Program-made: the position numbers and the translations under genes | Part shown: piece by piece, positions 27,357 through 37,287 of the stretch | How positions within the stretch are numbered: position 1 is the stretch's first letter | How the letters are laid out: each line of letters starts with the position of its first letter | NCBI RefSeq assembly: GCF_946221105.1 | Contig: NZ_CAMICL010000008.1 | Location: 1 to 64,000, forward strand | Source of the DNA: an uncultured Corynebacterium sp. | GTDB lineage: Bacteria > Actinomycetota > Actinomycetes > Mycobacteriales > Mycobacteriaceae | Direction: 5' to 3' | DNA: 64,000 nt | Notes under the pieces: generated by a model | What the model was told of the DNA's origin: nothing | The model's database searches: none | What the model saw: only the letters and a program-made list of their open reading frames with translations

Positions 27357-28277
27357 TCAGCCCTCCGCATACTCAACCAAAAGTGGCGAGTGGTCGGACC
27401 ACCGCTGCTCCACCGTCGGCGCCTTATCCACCCAGGTGCGCTCGGCGCGCTCCAGCATGTTCGCGGTGGCCGCCTGCACGTCGATGCGCCAGCCCGCATT
27501 GTTGTTGAATGCCTGGCCGCGGAACGTCCACCAGGTGTACGGCGCGTCCTCCGGGTGCAGCCTGCGTGCAACGTCGAACCACTTCGGGGAGCCATTTGCT
27601 TCTCGACGCCCTCCGGCCGCATACTCCACAGCGCCCGCCCAAACGGCATCAGCCTTCACGTCCGCATCCTGCGGCTGTTCATCCGGGAAACAGCCGAACA
27701 CCGCGTCCATGAACGCACGCTCGTGCGGCAGAAAGCCCGACTTCTTGCGGTTGGTTTTCCAATTCTTCAGATCCTCGCGGCGGTGGCAGATGTTCCAATC
27801 GCCGCCGATAACCATGTCCGGGTACTCGCCCGCCCACTGCTCAAGCAGCGGCTCGAACTCGTCGAGAAAGCTGTACTTCTCGTCCTGCTTCGGGGTGTCG
27901 GCAGAGCCCGACGGCAAGTACAACGAGCCGACGCGGGTGCCGTCGGAAAGTGTGGCAGCGATGAAGCGTCCGGCATCTTCGAAACTGGGGATGCCGAAGG
28001 TGACGTCGTGAAGCGGAGTGCGCGACAGGATGCCCACACCCGCGCGCCCCTTCGCACCGGGGGTCTCCGCGGGGGCGACGGCGAGGTGCCACCCTTCTTC
28101 GAGCGCGGGCGCCAACGCCGCGCGCGCCTGGTCGACGGTGGCGCGAACCTCCTGCATAAGCACCACATCCGCCGGGGTTTCATCGAGCCAGGCCAGCATG
28201 CCCGGGTTGTTTTCGTTGCGGATTTTGGTGGCGGCGCGGATGCCGTTGACGTTGACCGACGCAATTGTGAGACTCAT
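27357..28277 (-). CDS. xthA: Exodeoxyribonuclease III-type AP endonuclease
   Basis: A 306-residue Mg-dependent endonuclease/phosphatase-fold enzyme for base-excision repair of abasic sites. Motifs: NVNGIRAA near the start, LMQEVRAT with the metal-binding Glu, GIGILSRTP-like stretch (GVGILSRTP), GGDWNICHRREDLKN and the terminal RWSDHSPLLVEY with the catalytic Asp-His. A variant copy of the dispersed motif (27594-27616) lies inside and codes a variable loop (GRREANGS). Downstream, the TRIC gene follows after 2 bases. Confidence 0.9.
   Translation of the reverse strand: MSLTIASVNVNGIRAATKIRNENNPGMLAWLDETPADVVLMQEVRATVDQARAALAPALEEGWHLAVAPAETPGAKGRAGVGILSRTPLHDVTFGIPSFEDAGRFIAATLSDGTRVGSLYLPSGSADTPKQDEKYSFLDEFEPLLEQWAGEYPDMVIGGDWNICHRREDLKNWKTNRKKSGFLPHERAFMDAVFGCFPDEQPQDADVKADAVWAGAVEYAAGGRREANGSPKWFDVARRLHPEDAPYTWWTFRGQAFNNNAGWRIDVQAATANMLERAERTWVDKAPTVEQRWSDHSPLLVEYAEG
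27594..27616 (+). repeat. Dispersed motif, variant copy in xthA
   Basis: Reads ATTTGCTTCTCGACGCCCTC then CGG and is preceded by TCGGGGAGCC, as is copy A at 9397. It is antisense to the gene. Confidence 0.45.
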
Positions 28278-28337
28278 GTGTGATGACCCTAGTAGTCTGG
28301 TTGGCTGAAGTCAGACATGTTAAATCTAAGGAGCATT

Positions 28338-30524
<2,187 letters not shown>

Positions 30525-30540
30525 CTCGCTGATCTGAGAT

Positions 30541-30583
30541 CGGCCGGTGTCGGGGTTTCGCGCCCCGGCACCGGCCGTTTTTT
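30541..30583 (+). terminator. Rho-independent terminator of icd
   Basis: CGGCCGGTGTCGGGG (30541-30555) pairs with CCCCGGCACCGGCCG (30563-30577), one G-T pair aside, around TTTCGCG, followed by six T. Confidence 0.92.
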
Positions 30584-30592
30584 GTTTGGTCA

Positions 30593-30616
30593 GGCTGGGC
30601 AGCGCTGTGCCCAGCC
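30593..30616. other. Perfect hairpin at the left edge of the accessory island
   Basis: GGCTGGGCA-GCGCTG-TGCCCAGCC is a perfect 9-bp stem directly after the icd terminator. No T-run follows. The rest of 30617-30717 shows nothing recognisable. Confidence 0.5.
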
Positions 30617-30717
30617 CAGTACCTCCGCCCCATTTACCGCAAACGCTTACCCGAGGAACTAGACCACCTACATCAGATCAGAAGCACGATTCTTTCTGGC
30701 CCCGTACATTCACACTC

Positions 30718-30820
30718 TTTCTTGCTCCGTAACCGAAAAAGGGCGCCAGCACAGGCCTAGAACCCCTTTAAAAACTCCCTTACCTGCGGAATCGTTTTCT
30801 TGCCTGTTTCTTGCTTCTGG
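30718..30820 (+). repeat. Direct repeat A1, upstream flank of the first AlbA_2 gene
   Basis: 103 bases that recur with about 92% identity at 32315-32417, in the same orientation, directly after the gene. It begins TTTCTTGCTCCGTAACCG. The copy holds a -35 box TTGCCT (30800-30805); 17 bases later GATACT (30823-30828), just outside the repeat, gives a -10 box ending 6 bases before the ATG, so the gene is leaderless and its promoter straddles the repeat edge. Confidence 0.85.
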
Positions 30821-30834
30821 GGGATACTTGAGGC

Positions 30835-32313
30835 ATGTCACCACTTAATTCCACCTCGGAGCCTCAACTCATCGCTAGAATCCAGCGATTCCTCGATTTG
30901 CCTGCGGAGCTCCCTTGGCTGGAGTTTAAGGAAAACAGCACCACGACCGGCCCGGAAATTGCCAGGTATGTGTGCGCTTTAGGCAACTCAGCTCGTCTTC
31001 ATGATGAACCAGCAGGCTACCTGATCTGGGGTGTAAGTGATACGCATGAAATCGTAGGCACTTCGTTCCAATGGGAGATAACGAAAGGCAAAGGCAACGA
31101 AGACCTATTCCCTTGGTTGCAGCGTGTAGTCTCCCCCACGCCGACGATCTCCTTCGAATCGGTCACAATCGAAAATAGAACCGTCGTACTCCTCCGGATT
31201 CCGGCTGCCCTTTCGGCCCCTTATGCCTACGATGGGACCCGTTACTTCCGACAGGGCAGCTACACAAAAAACTTAATGGACTTTCCAGATCGTGAACGCG
31301 AGTTGTGGAGGAAACTCAACCAGTTCGAGTTTGAAACCAGCAACGCCGCGGAAGGCCTCGAACCCGAAGAGATCACCTCCCTTCTCTCCTCCGACGCTTT
31401 CTTTATCAACCGGCCCGAACTGCCACGCAATGTTGGTGGCGCCCTCATCGACACAATGCGAGCAGCGGAGGCGATTACATACTCCCACGAATTGGGCTGG
31501 TGTATTCCTGCTTGGTCTGCTCTGATGTACGCGCGCTCACTCAAATCCTTCCCACACCTCGCCGGCTTAGCCCCTCGCGTGATGCACTTCGGTGACACAT
31601 CGCGGACGCAACTCCAACGAGAATGGGAGTTTGACGAGGGATACGCCGCCTCGTTTAGCGAGATCGTGACCTTGGTGAACACGTTAAAACCCGGTGGAGA
31701 GACTATCGATCCAAGCGGACGCCGAATTGAAACCCCGCTGCTGCCCACTGTGGCATTTCGCGAAGTATTTGCGAATGCGCTCATGCACCAGGATCTGGAA
31801 CAGCGCGGTCAGTACTTGACCGTTGAGATTTTCAGCGACCGCGTGGAAGTAACCAATCCTGGTACACCGTTGGTCGATCCTCAACGTTTTATTGACTCGG
31901 CTTCTACCACTCGTAATGCACACCTCGGCGAAGCACTTCGCCTCGCACACTTCGTAGAGCAACGCGGAAGCGGCTGGGACAAGATCGTTGCGTCGCTGGA
32001 AAAAGAGCACTTTCCACCGGCACTCATTCGCGCAAACGGCACAACCACCGTCACACTGAGCGCCTACCGCCCCTTCAACCTAATGACTACGGATGAAAAG
32101 ATCGAAGCCGTCTACCAGCATGCGTGCCCCGGGTTTCTGGATAATCGCGCTATTACTAACGCATCAATACGGCATCGCTTCGGACTCAGGGATTCGCAGG
32201 CCTCTCAGGCGACCCGACTTATTAACGCCACGGTAGACAAAGGCCTCATCCGGCTCTACGACCCGGATGCCGGACCACGCAACCGCCGTTATGTCCCTTT
32301 CTGGGCTGAGTAG
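30835..32313 (+). CDS. AlbA_2 (Schlafen-like) / HATPase_c_4 / winged-helix protein, first copy
   Basis: A 492-residue protein of the COG2865 kind. N-terminal AlbA_2 putative nucleic-acid domain (about 15-160: LPWLEFKENSTTTGPEIARYVCALGN..., GYLIWGVSDTHEIVG); central HATPase_c_4 ATP-binding domain (about 290-400: REVFANALMHQDLE as the N-box, DRVEVTNPG, EQRGSGWDKI); C-terminal winged helix (about 430-492: SIRHRFGLRDSQASQATRLINA). Such proteins are often called RecG-like or regulators; function is unproven and several lie in defence or mobile contexts. The gene is lower in GC than the neighbours and fits exactly between two direct repeats. Confidence 0.82.
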   Translation: MSPLNSTSEPQLIARIQRFLDLPAELPWLEFKENSTTTGPEIARYVCALGNSARLHDEPAGYLIWGVSDTHEIVGTSFQWEITKGKGNEDLFPWLQRVVSPTPTISFESVTIENRTVVLLRIPAALSAPYAYDGTRYFRQGSYTKNLMDFPDRERELWRKLNQFEFETSNAAEGLEPEEITSLLSSDAFFINRPELPRNVGGALIDTMRAAEAITYSHELGWCIPAWSALMYARSLKSFPHLAGLAPRVMHFGDTSRTQLQREWEFDEGYAASFSEIVTLVNTLKPGGETIDPSGRRIETPLLPTVAFREVFANALMHQDLEQRGQYLTVEIFSDRVEVTNPGTPLVDPQRFIDSASTTRNAHLGEALRLAHFVEQRGSGWDKIVASLEKEHFPPALIRANGTTTVTLSAYRPFNLMTTDEKIEAVYQHACPGFLDNRAITNASIRHRFGLRDSQASQATRLINATVDKGLIRLYDPDAGPRNRRYVPFWAE

Positions 32314-32314
32314 T

Positions 32315-32417
32315 TTTCTTGCTCCGTAACCGAAAAAGAGCGCCAGCACAGGCTTAGAACCCCTTTACAAACTCCCCTACCTGCGGAAATGTTTTATTGC
32401 CTGTTTCTTGCTTCTCG
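32315..32417 (+). repeat. Direct repeat A2, downstream flank of the first AlbA_2 gene
   Basis: Second copy of the 103-base repeat, starting 1 base after the gene's TAG. It differs from A1 at about 8 scattered positions. It has the -35-like TTGCCT but no -10 box after it. Confidence 0.85.
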
Positions 32418-32419
32418 GG

Positions 32420-32694
32420 CGCGTTTTAGGTTGGATCCGCCTCTCCGGCTCCGAGGCGTCGAAGCCGACAACCTCCCCGGCGTTGCGCAGGCGATGGCGA
32501 GCCCGTTCATGGTGACCTGGATCGTCTTGGGTACGAGGAAGGTCTCGCCACCGGCGTTAGCCGGCTGGGAAGCGCTGTGCCCGACCAAGACAACCGCGTT
32601 GATCAGCCCAGTCTCGCCTTCCATCCCCAAACGCCACCCCTCCCGTAGTCTCTGGGTGCTGCCTACGCGTCACCAAACGACTGCGCATCCGACA
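32420..32694 (-). pseudogene. Decayed 3' part of a dnaE2 gene
   Basis: Read on the minus strand, pieces match the C-terminal OB-fold of DnaE2 encoded at 43197-46385. RRQHPETTGGVAF corresponds to THRQHPATAGGVTF, and after a frameshift GMEGETGLINAVVLVG corresponds to GMEDETGLINVVISVG. Further on LRNAGEVVGFDASEPE may match the last strand. Frameshifts and missing parts show that it is dead. With the repeats before it, it fills the space between the AlbA_2 gene and the bacteriocin exporter; 32695-32738 holds nothing else visible. Confidence 0.72.
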
Positions 32695-32738
32695 AGTACA
32701 GGGGTGACGCTCGACCCCAGCTATATTTTTCCGCTACA

Positions 32739-33353
32739 TCAGAGCTCCACTACCTCATCTGAATTATTGGAAATAAACGCAGAATGGGTGGCTACGACGA
32801 CTACTGCGCCTTTCTGAGCAAAATGGCGTAGATGTTTGAGAACGAGTTGCGCATTTGCTTTATCGAGGGCTCCGGTTGGCTCATCTGCTAACACCATTTT
32901 CGGCTGCGCGAGAATGAGTCGTGCCAAAGCGATGCGTTGTTGTTCACCACCAGAAAGTTCGCTCACCGTTCGCTTCTCGGATCCGCCAAGTCCGACTTCA
33001 TTCAGCGCCGACTCCATTGTTTCGCGGGAGACGCGGGGGACAGCGATCTTGATGTTCTCCATCACAGAGAGATCGGAGACCAAACCGTAGTCCTGAAACA
33101 GATATCCGACGTTTGATCGCCGAAATTTGCGACGTGCGCGCGAATTCATAGATGCGATGTCGAGCCCCTCGAACTCGATCGTCCCCGAATCCGGCGTGGT
33201 CAGCCCACCTAACATATTGAGCAAGGTTGTCTTGCCGCTGCCGGAGGGCCCTGTGAGCGCCGTGACTCGACCTGCCCTAAACGTGGCTGTGAAAGCTTGC
33301 AAAACCGTCCGCTCGCCAAATGCGCAGGATACGTTGCTTACCTGAATTGTCAT
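32739..33353 (-). CDS. ABC transporter ATP-binding protein of a bacteriocin (lactococcin 972-type) system
   Basis: A 204-residue MacB/LolD-type ATPase: Walker A GPSGSGKTT, Q-loop YLFQDYGLV, signature LSGGEQQR and Walker B KMVLADEPTGALD. It overlaps the permease gene by 4 bases. In lactococcin-972 loci an ATPase of this class, a ~650-residue FtsX-like protein and the peptide gene form the unit, as here. GC is lower than in the chromosome around it. Confidence 0.82.
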   Translation of the reverse strand: MTIQVSNVSCAFGERTVLQAFTATFRAGRVTALTGPSGSGKTTLLNMLGGLTTPDSGTIEFEGLDIASMNSRARRKFRRSNVGYLFQDYGLVSDLSVMENIKIAVPRVSRETMESALNEVGLGGSEKRTVSELSGGEQQRIALARLILAQPKMVLADEPTGALDKANAQLVLKHLRHFAQKGAVVVVATHSAFISNNSDEVVEL

Positions 33354-35338
33354 TGCGGTTCCCTACCTCCTCTTGCATCCCACCGCGAAGCAGCTTTGAG
33401 CATCAACCCCACAGAAACCATGAACCATACTGCGCCGAAACCTACTACTGCGACGATGGTGGATGGCGACCATTGATTTTCAAACCCGATACTCCAGGTT
33501 GACGGCACGCGGCTCTCGGCTTGAATCCAATGATCGCGAACCTTATAAAGCAGCCAACCAATCGTGGCTAGGAAGAATGCAACTTCGATAGCTACTGCTT
33601 CTTTTGCAACCCACCAAGGGCTTCGCCCACAAACATAGGCAACGTGGATTTTGCGCCGGTAGGTGACGCGAAAAGTAAGGACCGTGGCTCCGACCAAGAC
33701 CGTCACAAGCAGGACTGATGCAAAACCATTCAGCCCCCACAGAGCCACATTCTGCTCGGCGGTGCGAATGCTCGCCTGCCATGAGTCTTCACGCGGTCTA
33801 AAGAAAGCAAGTGAGTTCCCGGTAGCACCCTTCAACATTTGCGAAGGCACGTCAGGGGAGACAGTTAGAAGGACTTGCTGGGATACCTTTGACATCAAGT
33901 TGTGGTCGCCCAACGGAGCGAGGCCACGCGGGAGTATGACGAGAATCGGGTTATCGACTTGCGGGCGGTAGTTAACGTCATAGGTGAATACCGAGCCTAA
34001 GCTGCAACCGTCCCGCCACTCTATGTCGGGCGCTGGTTCATTGGCATAGCCGGCCTCGAACTCGAGCGAATCTTCGATCACGTTTCTCGAGTGCACAGAC
34101 AACTCTCCCGGCGAGCAGACCGTCACTACAGCACCATCCAGCATCGACACTCCCGCCTGTCGCGCGAATTCCTGGTTCGCTAATAGAACTGGTGCCTCTA
34201 GTTCCACGGGCCATGTAATCCAATAAGGATCAACGAGGAGTACGTCTCCCGCCTCGTCGGCAACCCGGAATGGCGCTGCGGTCTCTGTATCTGACCAGTC
34301 TTCGAAGGCCGTGTTGACGTTCAACGCCAACTCTTGCGGCCCACGGTGCGCATCCCACATCCCCTGCAAGCGGTGACGCGCCTCGAGTTCCGCAGAAAAC
34401 CCAACCAAGGTTGCGACCACACTGAGCGCAGCAACCAGGGTCACTCCGCGGACTGCAGTCAGGGCATATAGCATTGGCCGCGCGTGGATCTTGCCCTTGA
34501 TGGATTGCGGTATCGATGCCCTGCGAACCAGAAACTGCCCACCTAGGTAGCCAACGAGCAAACACACAGACAGAATCACGCTGATCGTGAAATACATTCT
34601 CCAAAATACCCAGCTCTCCGCCCACCCGTTGTAGACATAAAGAAGGCCAGCAACAATCAGGGGGCTTCCGAGGTAGGCGATCGTAAGCGCAACGCTTTGG
34701 CGCTGAATTTCAATACGGGTCGTTTCTGCGACGCTGAGCCCAAGCAGTCGATGAACACCGACCTCCCGCGAGCGGGCAAGGACATGGCCCGCGCCTAGTA
34801 CCAGACACAGGAGCACAGATAGGATCAGCAGAATGGGAATTGTCGAAGATGCAAAGATTTCGGAGAAGTAACTGGTAAGAGGCTCTGCGTCGAGCCCCTG
34901 TTCGGCTAACCACCGCAGCAAGTGTTGCTCGTCCGTCGCAGACCCTTTGATATGGAGAGGTTGCCTTGGATCAGAGTATGGAAAGTCTTCCAGCGGATAA
35001 AATATGTCAACTTCCCCACGTTCAAAGCGCGGCCGTTCCATCCGACCGCCGTCAGGCGGAAGCGAGGATGAGTAGACTCGTTGCTCACCACCAGAGACAG
35101 CGAGCGACGAGTAGTTAATCGCGATATCGAAGTCATTGCTCCGCGCAAACTCGGCCAGCTCGGTATAGAAACTCGCACGCTCCGAAGCGGTGCGATCTGA
35201 TTCCACCTGTACCCCGTACTCACCCAGGTGACCATCGATCGCTGAGTAAAGCCTCGCGCCGAGGAAAGCCACGGTAGTCGCCAGAATGGCCGTGGCGAAT
35301 ATCCCCACGGCTAATAGGCCTGATTTCAGAAGAGACAT
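33350..35338 (-). CDS. Bacteriocin-associated FtsX-like integral membrane protein
   Basis: A 662-residue permease. One N-terminal helix (SGLLAVGIFATAILATTVAF), a large outer domain (about 30-165), three helices around 170-290 with the FtsX-type motif SREVGVHRLLGLS, a second helix near 295-325, another outer domain, and helices near 545-650. This matches the bacteriocin-associated integral membrane proteins found with lactococcin-972-like peptides, thought to export the peptide or give immunity. The start is 3 bases after the stop of the small peptide gene, and the ATPase gene overlaps its end. Confidence 0.78.
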   Translation of the reverse strand: MSLLKSGLLAVGIFATAILATTVAFLGARLYSAIDGHLGEYGVQVESDRTASERASFYTELAEFARSNDFDIAINYSSLAVSGGEQRVYSSSLPPDGGRMERPRFERGEVDIFYPLEDFPYSDPRQPLHIKGSATDEQHLLRWLAEQGLDAEPLTSYFSEIFASSTIPILLILSVLLCLVLGAGHVLARSREVGVHRLLGLSVAETTRIEIQRQSVALTIAYLGSPLIVAGLLYVYNGWAESWVFWRMYFTISVILSVCLLVGYLGGQFLVRRASIPQSIKGKIHARPMLYALTAVRGVTLVAALSVVATLVGFSAELEARHRLQGMWDAHRGPQELALNVNTAFEDWSDTETAAPFRVADEAGDVLLVDPYWITWPVELEAPVLLANQEFARQAGVSMLDGAVVTVCSPGELSVHSRNVIEDSLEFEAGYANEPAPDIEWRDGCSLGSVFTYDVNYRPQVDNPILVILPRGLAPLGDHNLMSKVSQQVLLTVSPDVPSQMLKGATGNSLAFFRPREDSWQASIRTAEQNVALWGLNGFASVLLVTVLVGATVLTFRVTYRRKIHVAYVCGRSPWWVAKEAVAIEVAFFLATIGWLLYKVRDHWIQAESRVPSTWSIGFENQWSPSTIVAVVGFGAVWFMVSVGLMLKAASRWDARGGREPQ

Positions 35339-35341
35339 GCT

Positions 35342-35494
35342 CTAGCCCACAGCTGTAGAGCCATGACGAACGCCGTTGTGAAAGTAGTGGCCGTCGATGT
35401 TAGCCGTCGTCGCCACAGCAACACCCGCGCCAGCAGAGGTCGACGCTCCCGCCCAAACTACACCACCGATGCGGTGTCGATTTTGAATTTTCAT
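35342..35494 (-). CDS. Short lactococcin 972-like peptide (possibly truncated)
   Basis: A 50-residue peptide with GGAGG seven bases before the ATG. A basic N-terminus and a hydrophobic Ala/Gly segment (GGVVWAGASTSAGAGVAVA) look like a signal peptide; the tail DGHYFHNGVRHGSTAVG recalls the aromatic/His stretch of lactococcin 972 (form SNYHHGSKTHSATVV). Known members run about 30 residues further, with more aromatic residues. Here a TAG stands 3 bases before the permease start, so the peptide is either truncated or a natural short form. The identification rests on this short match and on the exporter genes. Confidence 0.6.
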   Translation of the reverse strand: MKIQNRHRIGGVVWAGASTSAGAGVAVATTANIDGHYFHNGVRHGSTAVG

Positions 35495-35574
35495 GATTCC
35501 TCCCATCGGCAGATATTCAGTGGCGGAGGGGCTCCCACCGTATGACAATTATCAAACCCGAGATTTTGTTGCAC

Positions 35575-35592
35575 AAGTAGGATAACCTACTT
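35575..35592 (-). promoter_or_regulatory. Perfect palindrome upstream of the peptide-exporter operon
   Basis: AAGTAGG-ATAA-CCTACTT, a perfect 7-bp palindrome with a 4-base centre, lies about 80 bases before the peptide gene in AT-rich sequence. It is a likely repressor site. It faintly resembles DtxR-type boxes, but the arms do not match the consensus. Confidence 0.5.
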
Positions 35593-35627
35593 TTTATGAT
35601 TTAGCACACTACGGGCCGTTAGGCCCT

Positions 35628-35711
35628 GCCATCAACGACGCAGAGCTGGACGAGATCTTCAGCCCAATCGCCAAGGACCTGCATGGCTACGCCCAGGCCA
35701 TCGACACGGAG
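35628..35711 (+). pseudogene. Decayed fragment of an icd gene
   Basis: Translation gives AINDAELDEIFSPIAKDL and then HGYAQAID; the icd product at the same place reads QSDDAELAEVFGPIAKDL and RDNADVID. Over 81 bases, 63 are identical to icd 30318-30398 without gaps. Nothing after position 35711 matches, and there is no start. It lies between the bacteriocin locus and metY, on the far side of the accessory island from the intact icd. The sequence from 35712 to 35900 holds no clear gene. Confidence 0.75.
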
Positions 35712-35903
35712 CCCAGGGAAGGTGTCGTGCGTGAGCTTTCGCTTATCGACGAGCTCCGCCCTCAGCTCCTCTTTCCGTTCTTCCCAACGCCCCAGTTCAT
35801 GCGTGTCTTCTCGGTCCATCCCCATGGCTCTTAGACGTACGAAAACCCGCCACGGTTCCCTCACAGATTTATATTCAGCCAAACCCACAGCCCACACCCC
35901 ATA

Positions 35904-35919
35904 TAGACCGCTTAGTACA
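35904..35919 (+). promoter_or_regulatory. McbR-like site upstream of metY
   Basis: TAGACCGCTTAGTACA fits the left half of the corynebacterial McbR box TAGAC-N6-GTCTA. The site before metQ (48057-48072) reads as nearly its reverse complement with the same CGCTTA centre. McbR represses sulfur-amino-acid genes; a -10 box TACATT (35940-35945) follows, 7 bases before the metY ATG. Confidence 0.6.
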
Positions 35920-35952
35920 CAATGGCAGACCAAGCGGACTACATTGCATGCC

Positions 35953-37287
35953 ATGACGAACTCGAAGCAGAAGTACGACAACTCCAACGCCAGCGAATGG
36001 TCGTTCGGCACCCGCTCCATCCACGCCGGCCAGCAGGTGGACCAGGACTATGGCGCACGCAACCAGCCGATTTACATGACCACCAGCTACGTCTTCGATG
36101 ACGCCCAGCATGCCGAGAACCGCTTCAACCTCTCGGATGCGGGCCCGATTTACACCCGCCTGACCAACCCGACGCAGTCCGCGCTGGAGGACCGCCTCGC
36201 TTCCCTGGAGGGCGGCGTGGCAGCCACCGCGTTCGCCTCCGGCATGGCCGCGGAGACCGCCGCGATCCTCACCCTCGCCCAGGCCGGCGACCACGTGGTC
36301 ACCTCCCCGCGCCTCTACGGCGGCACCGAGACGCTCTTCCAGCACACGCTGCCGAAGCTGGGCATCGACTTCACGTTCGTGGAGAACCCGGACGATCCGG
36401 AGAGCTGGCAGGCCGCGGTCAAGCCGAACACGAAGGCGTTTTACGGCGAGACCTTCGGCAACCCGATCGCGGACGTGCTGGACATCCCGGCCATTTCCGA
36501 GGTGGCCCACAACAACCAGGTCCCGCTGATCGTGGACAACACCATGGCCACCGCGGCGCTCGTCCGTCCGCTGGAGCTGGGCGCTGACATCGTGGTCCTT
36601 TCCACCACGAAGTTCTACACCGGCAACGGCGCGGCCATCGGCGGCGCGATCGTGGACGGCGGCAACTTCGACTGGACCGTCCAGCGCGACGGAAAATCAG
36701 TCTTCCCGCTGTTTACCACCCCGGACCCGGCCTACCACGGCCTGAAGTACGCGGACCTCGGCGCGCCGGCATTTGCCCTGCGCGCCCGCGCTGGCCTGCT
36801 GCGCGACACGGGTGCGGCGATTTCCCCGTTCAATGCCTGGGTGGCGTTGCAGGGGATCGATACGTTGGCGTTGCGCGTCGAAAAGCATAATGCGAACGCG
36901 AAGAAGGTCGCCGAGTTCCTCGCAGCCCACGACAAGGTGGCCAAGGTCAACTACGCGGGCCTGGAGGGCTCGCCGTACAAGGCCACGCAGGAGAAGCTGG
37001 GGTTGAAGTACACCGGTTCGGTGCTCTCCTTCGACATCGCCGGCGATCAAGACGACAAGACCGCGGCCTGGCAGTTCATCGACGCGCTGAAGCTGCACTC
37101 CAACCTGGCCAACATCGGCGACGTGCGCTCGCTTGTGGTCCACCCGGCGTCCACGACGCACTCGCAGTCGGACGCCGAGGGCCTCGCCCGCGCCGGCATC
37201 ACCCAGGCCACGGTGCGCCTGTCCGTGGGCATCGAGGACGTCGAGGACATCATCGCGGACCTCGAGCGCGGCTTCGCGGCGGTGTAA
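35953..37287 (+). CDS. metY: O-acetylhomoserine sulfhydrylase
   Basis: A 444-residue PLP enzyme of the Cys/Met-metabolism family that makes homocysteine from O-acetylhomoserine and sulfide. The PLP lysine is Lys220 (STTKFYTGNG). The longer open frame upstream is not used: the ATG at 35953 gives the family N-terminus (WSFGTRSIHAGQ) and lies 7 bases after a -10 box TACATT, implying a leaderless mRNA. metX starts at the base after the stop, so the two steps of direct sulfhydrylation are one operon under McbR-like control. Confidence 0.94.
   Translation: MTNSKQKYDNSNASEWSFGTRSIHAGQQVDQDYGARNQPIYMTTSYVFDDAQHAENRFNLSDAGPIYTRLTNPTQSALEDRLASLEGGVAATAFASGMAAETAAILTLAQAGDHVVTSPRLYGGTETLFQHTLPKLGIDFTFVENPDDPESWQAAVKPNTKAFYGETFGNPIADVLDIPAISEVAHNNQVPLIVDNTMATAALVRPLELGADIVVLSTTKFYTGNGAAIGGAIVDGGNFDWTVQRDGKSVFPLFTTPDPAYHGLKYADLGAPAFALRARAGLLRDTGAAISPFNAWVALQGIDTLALRVEKHNANAKKVAEFLAAHDKVAKVNYAGLEGSPYKATQEKLGLKYTGSVLSFDIAGDQDDKTAAWQFIDALKLHSNLANIGDVRSLVVHPASTTHSQSDAEGLARAGITQATVRLSVGIEDVEDIIADLERGFAAV

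Noticed and set aside
26524..28011. 495-codon plus-strand frame over TRIC and xthA
   Set aside because: Crosses two well-supported minus-strand genes and has low-complexity composition.
35683..35952. N-terminal extension of metY
   Set aside because: The 90 extra codons run through the icd fragment and promoter; the family starts at 35953.
35619..36020. Minus-strand frame of 133 codons with a plausible middle (DREDTHELGRWEERKEELRAEL)
   Set aside because: It overlaps the metY start and promoter and the icd fragment, and has no ribosome site or known family; possibly part of another decayed gene, but not supportable.
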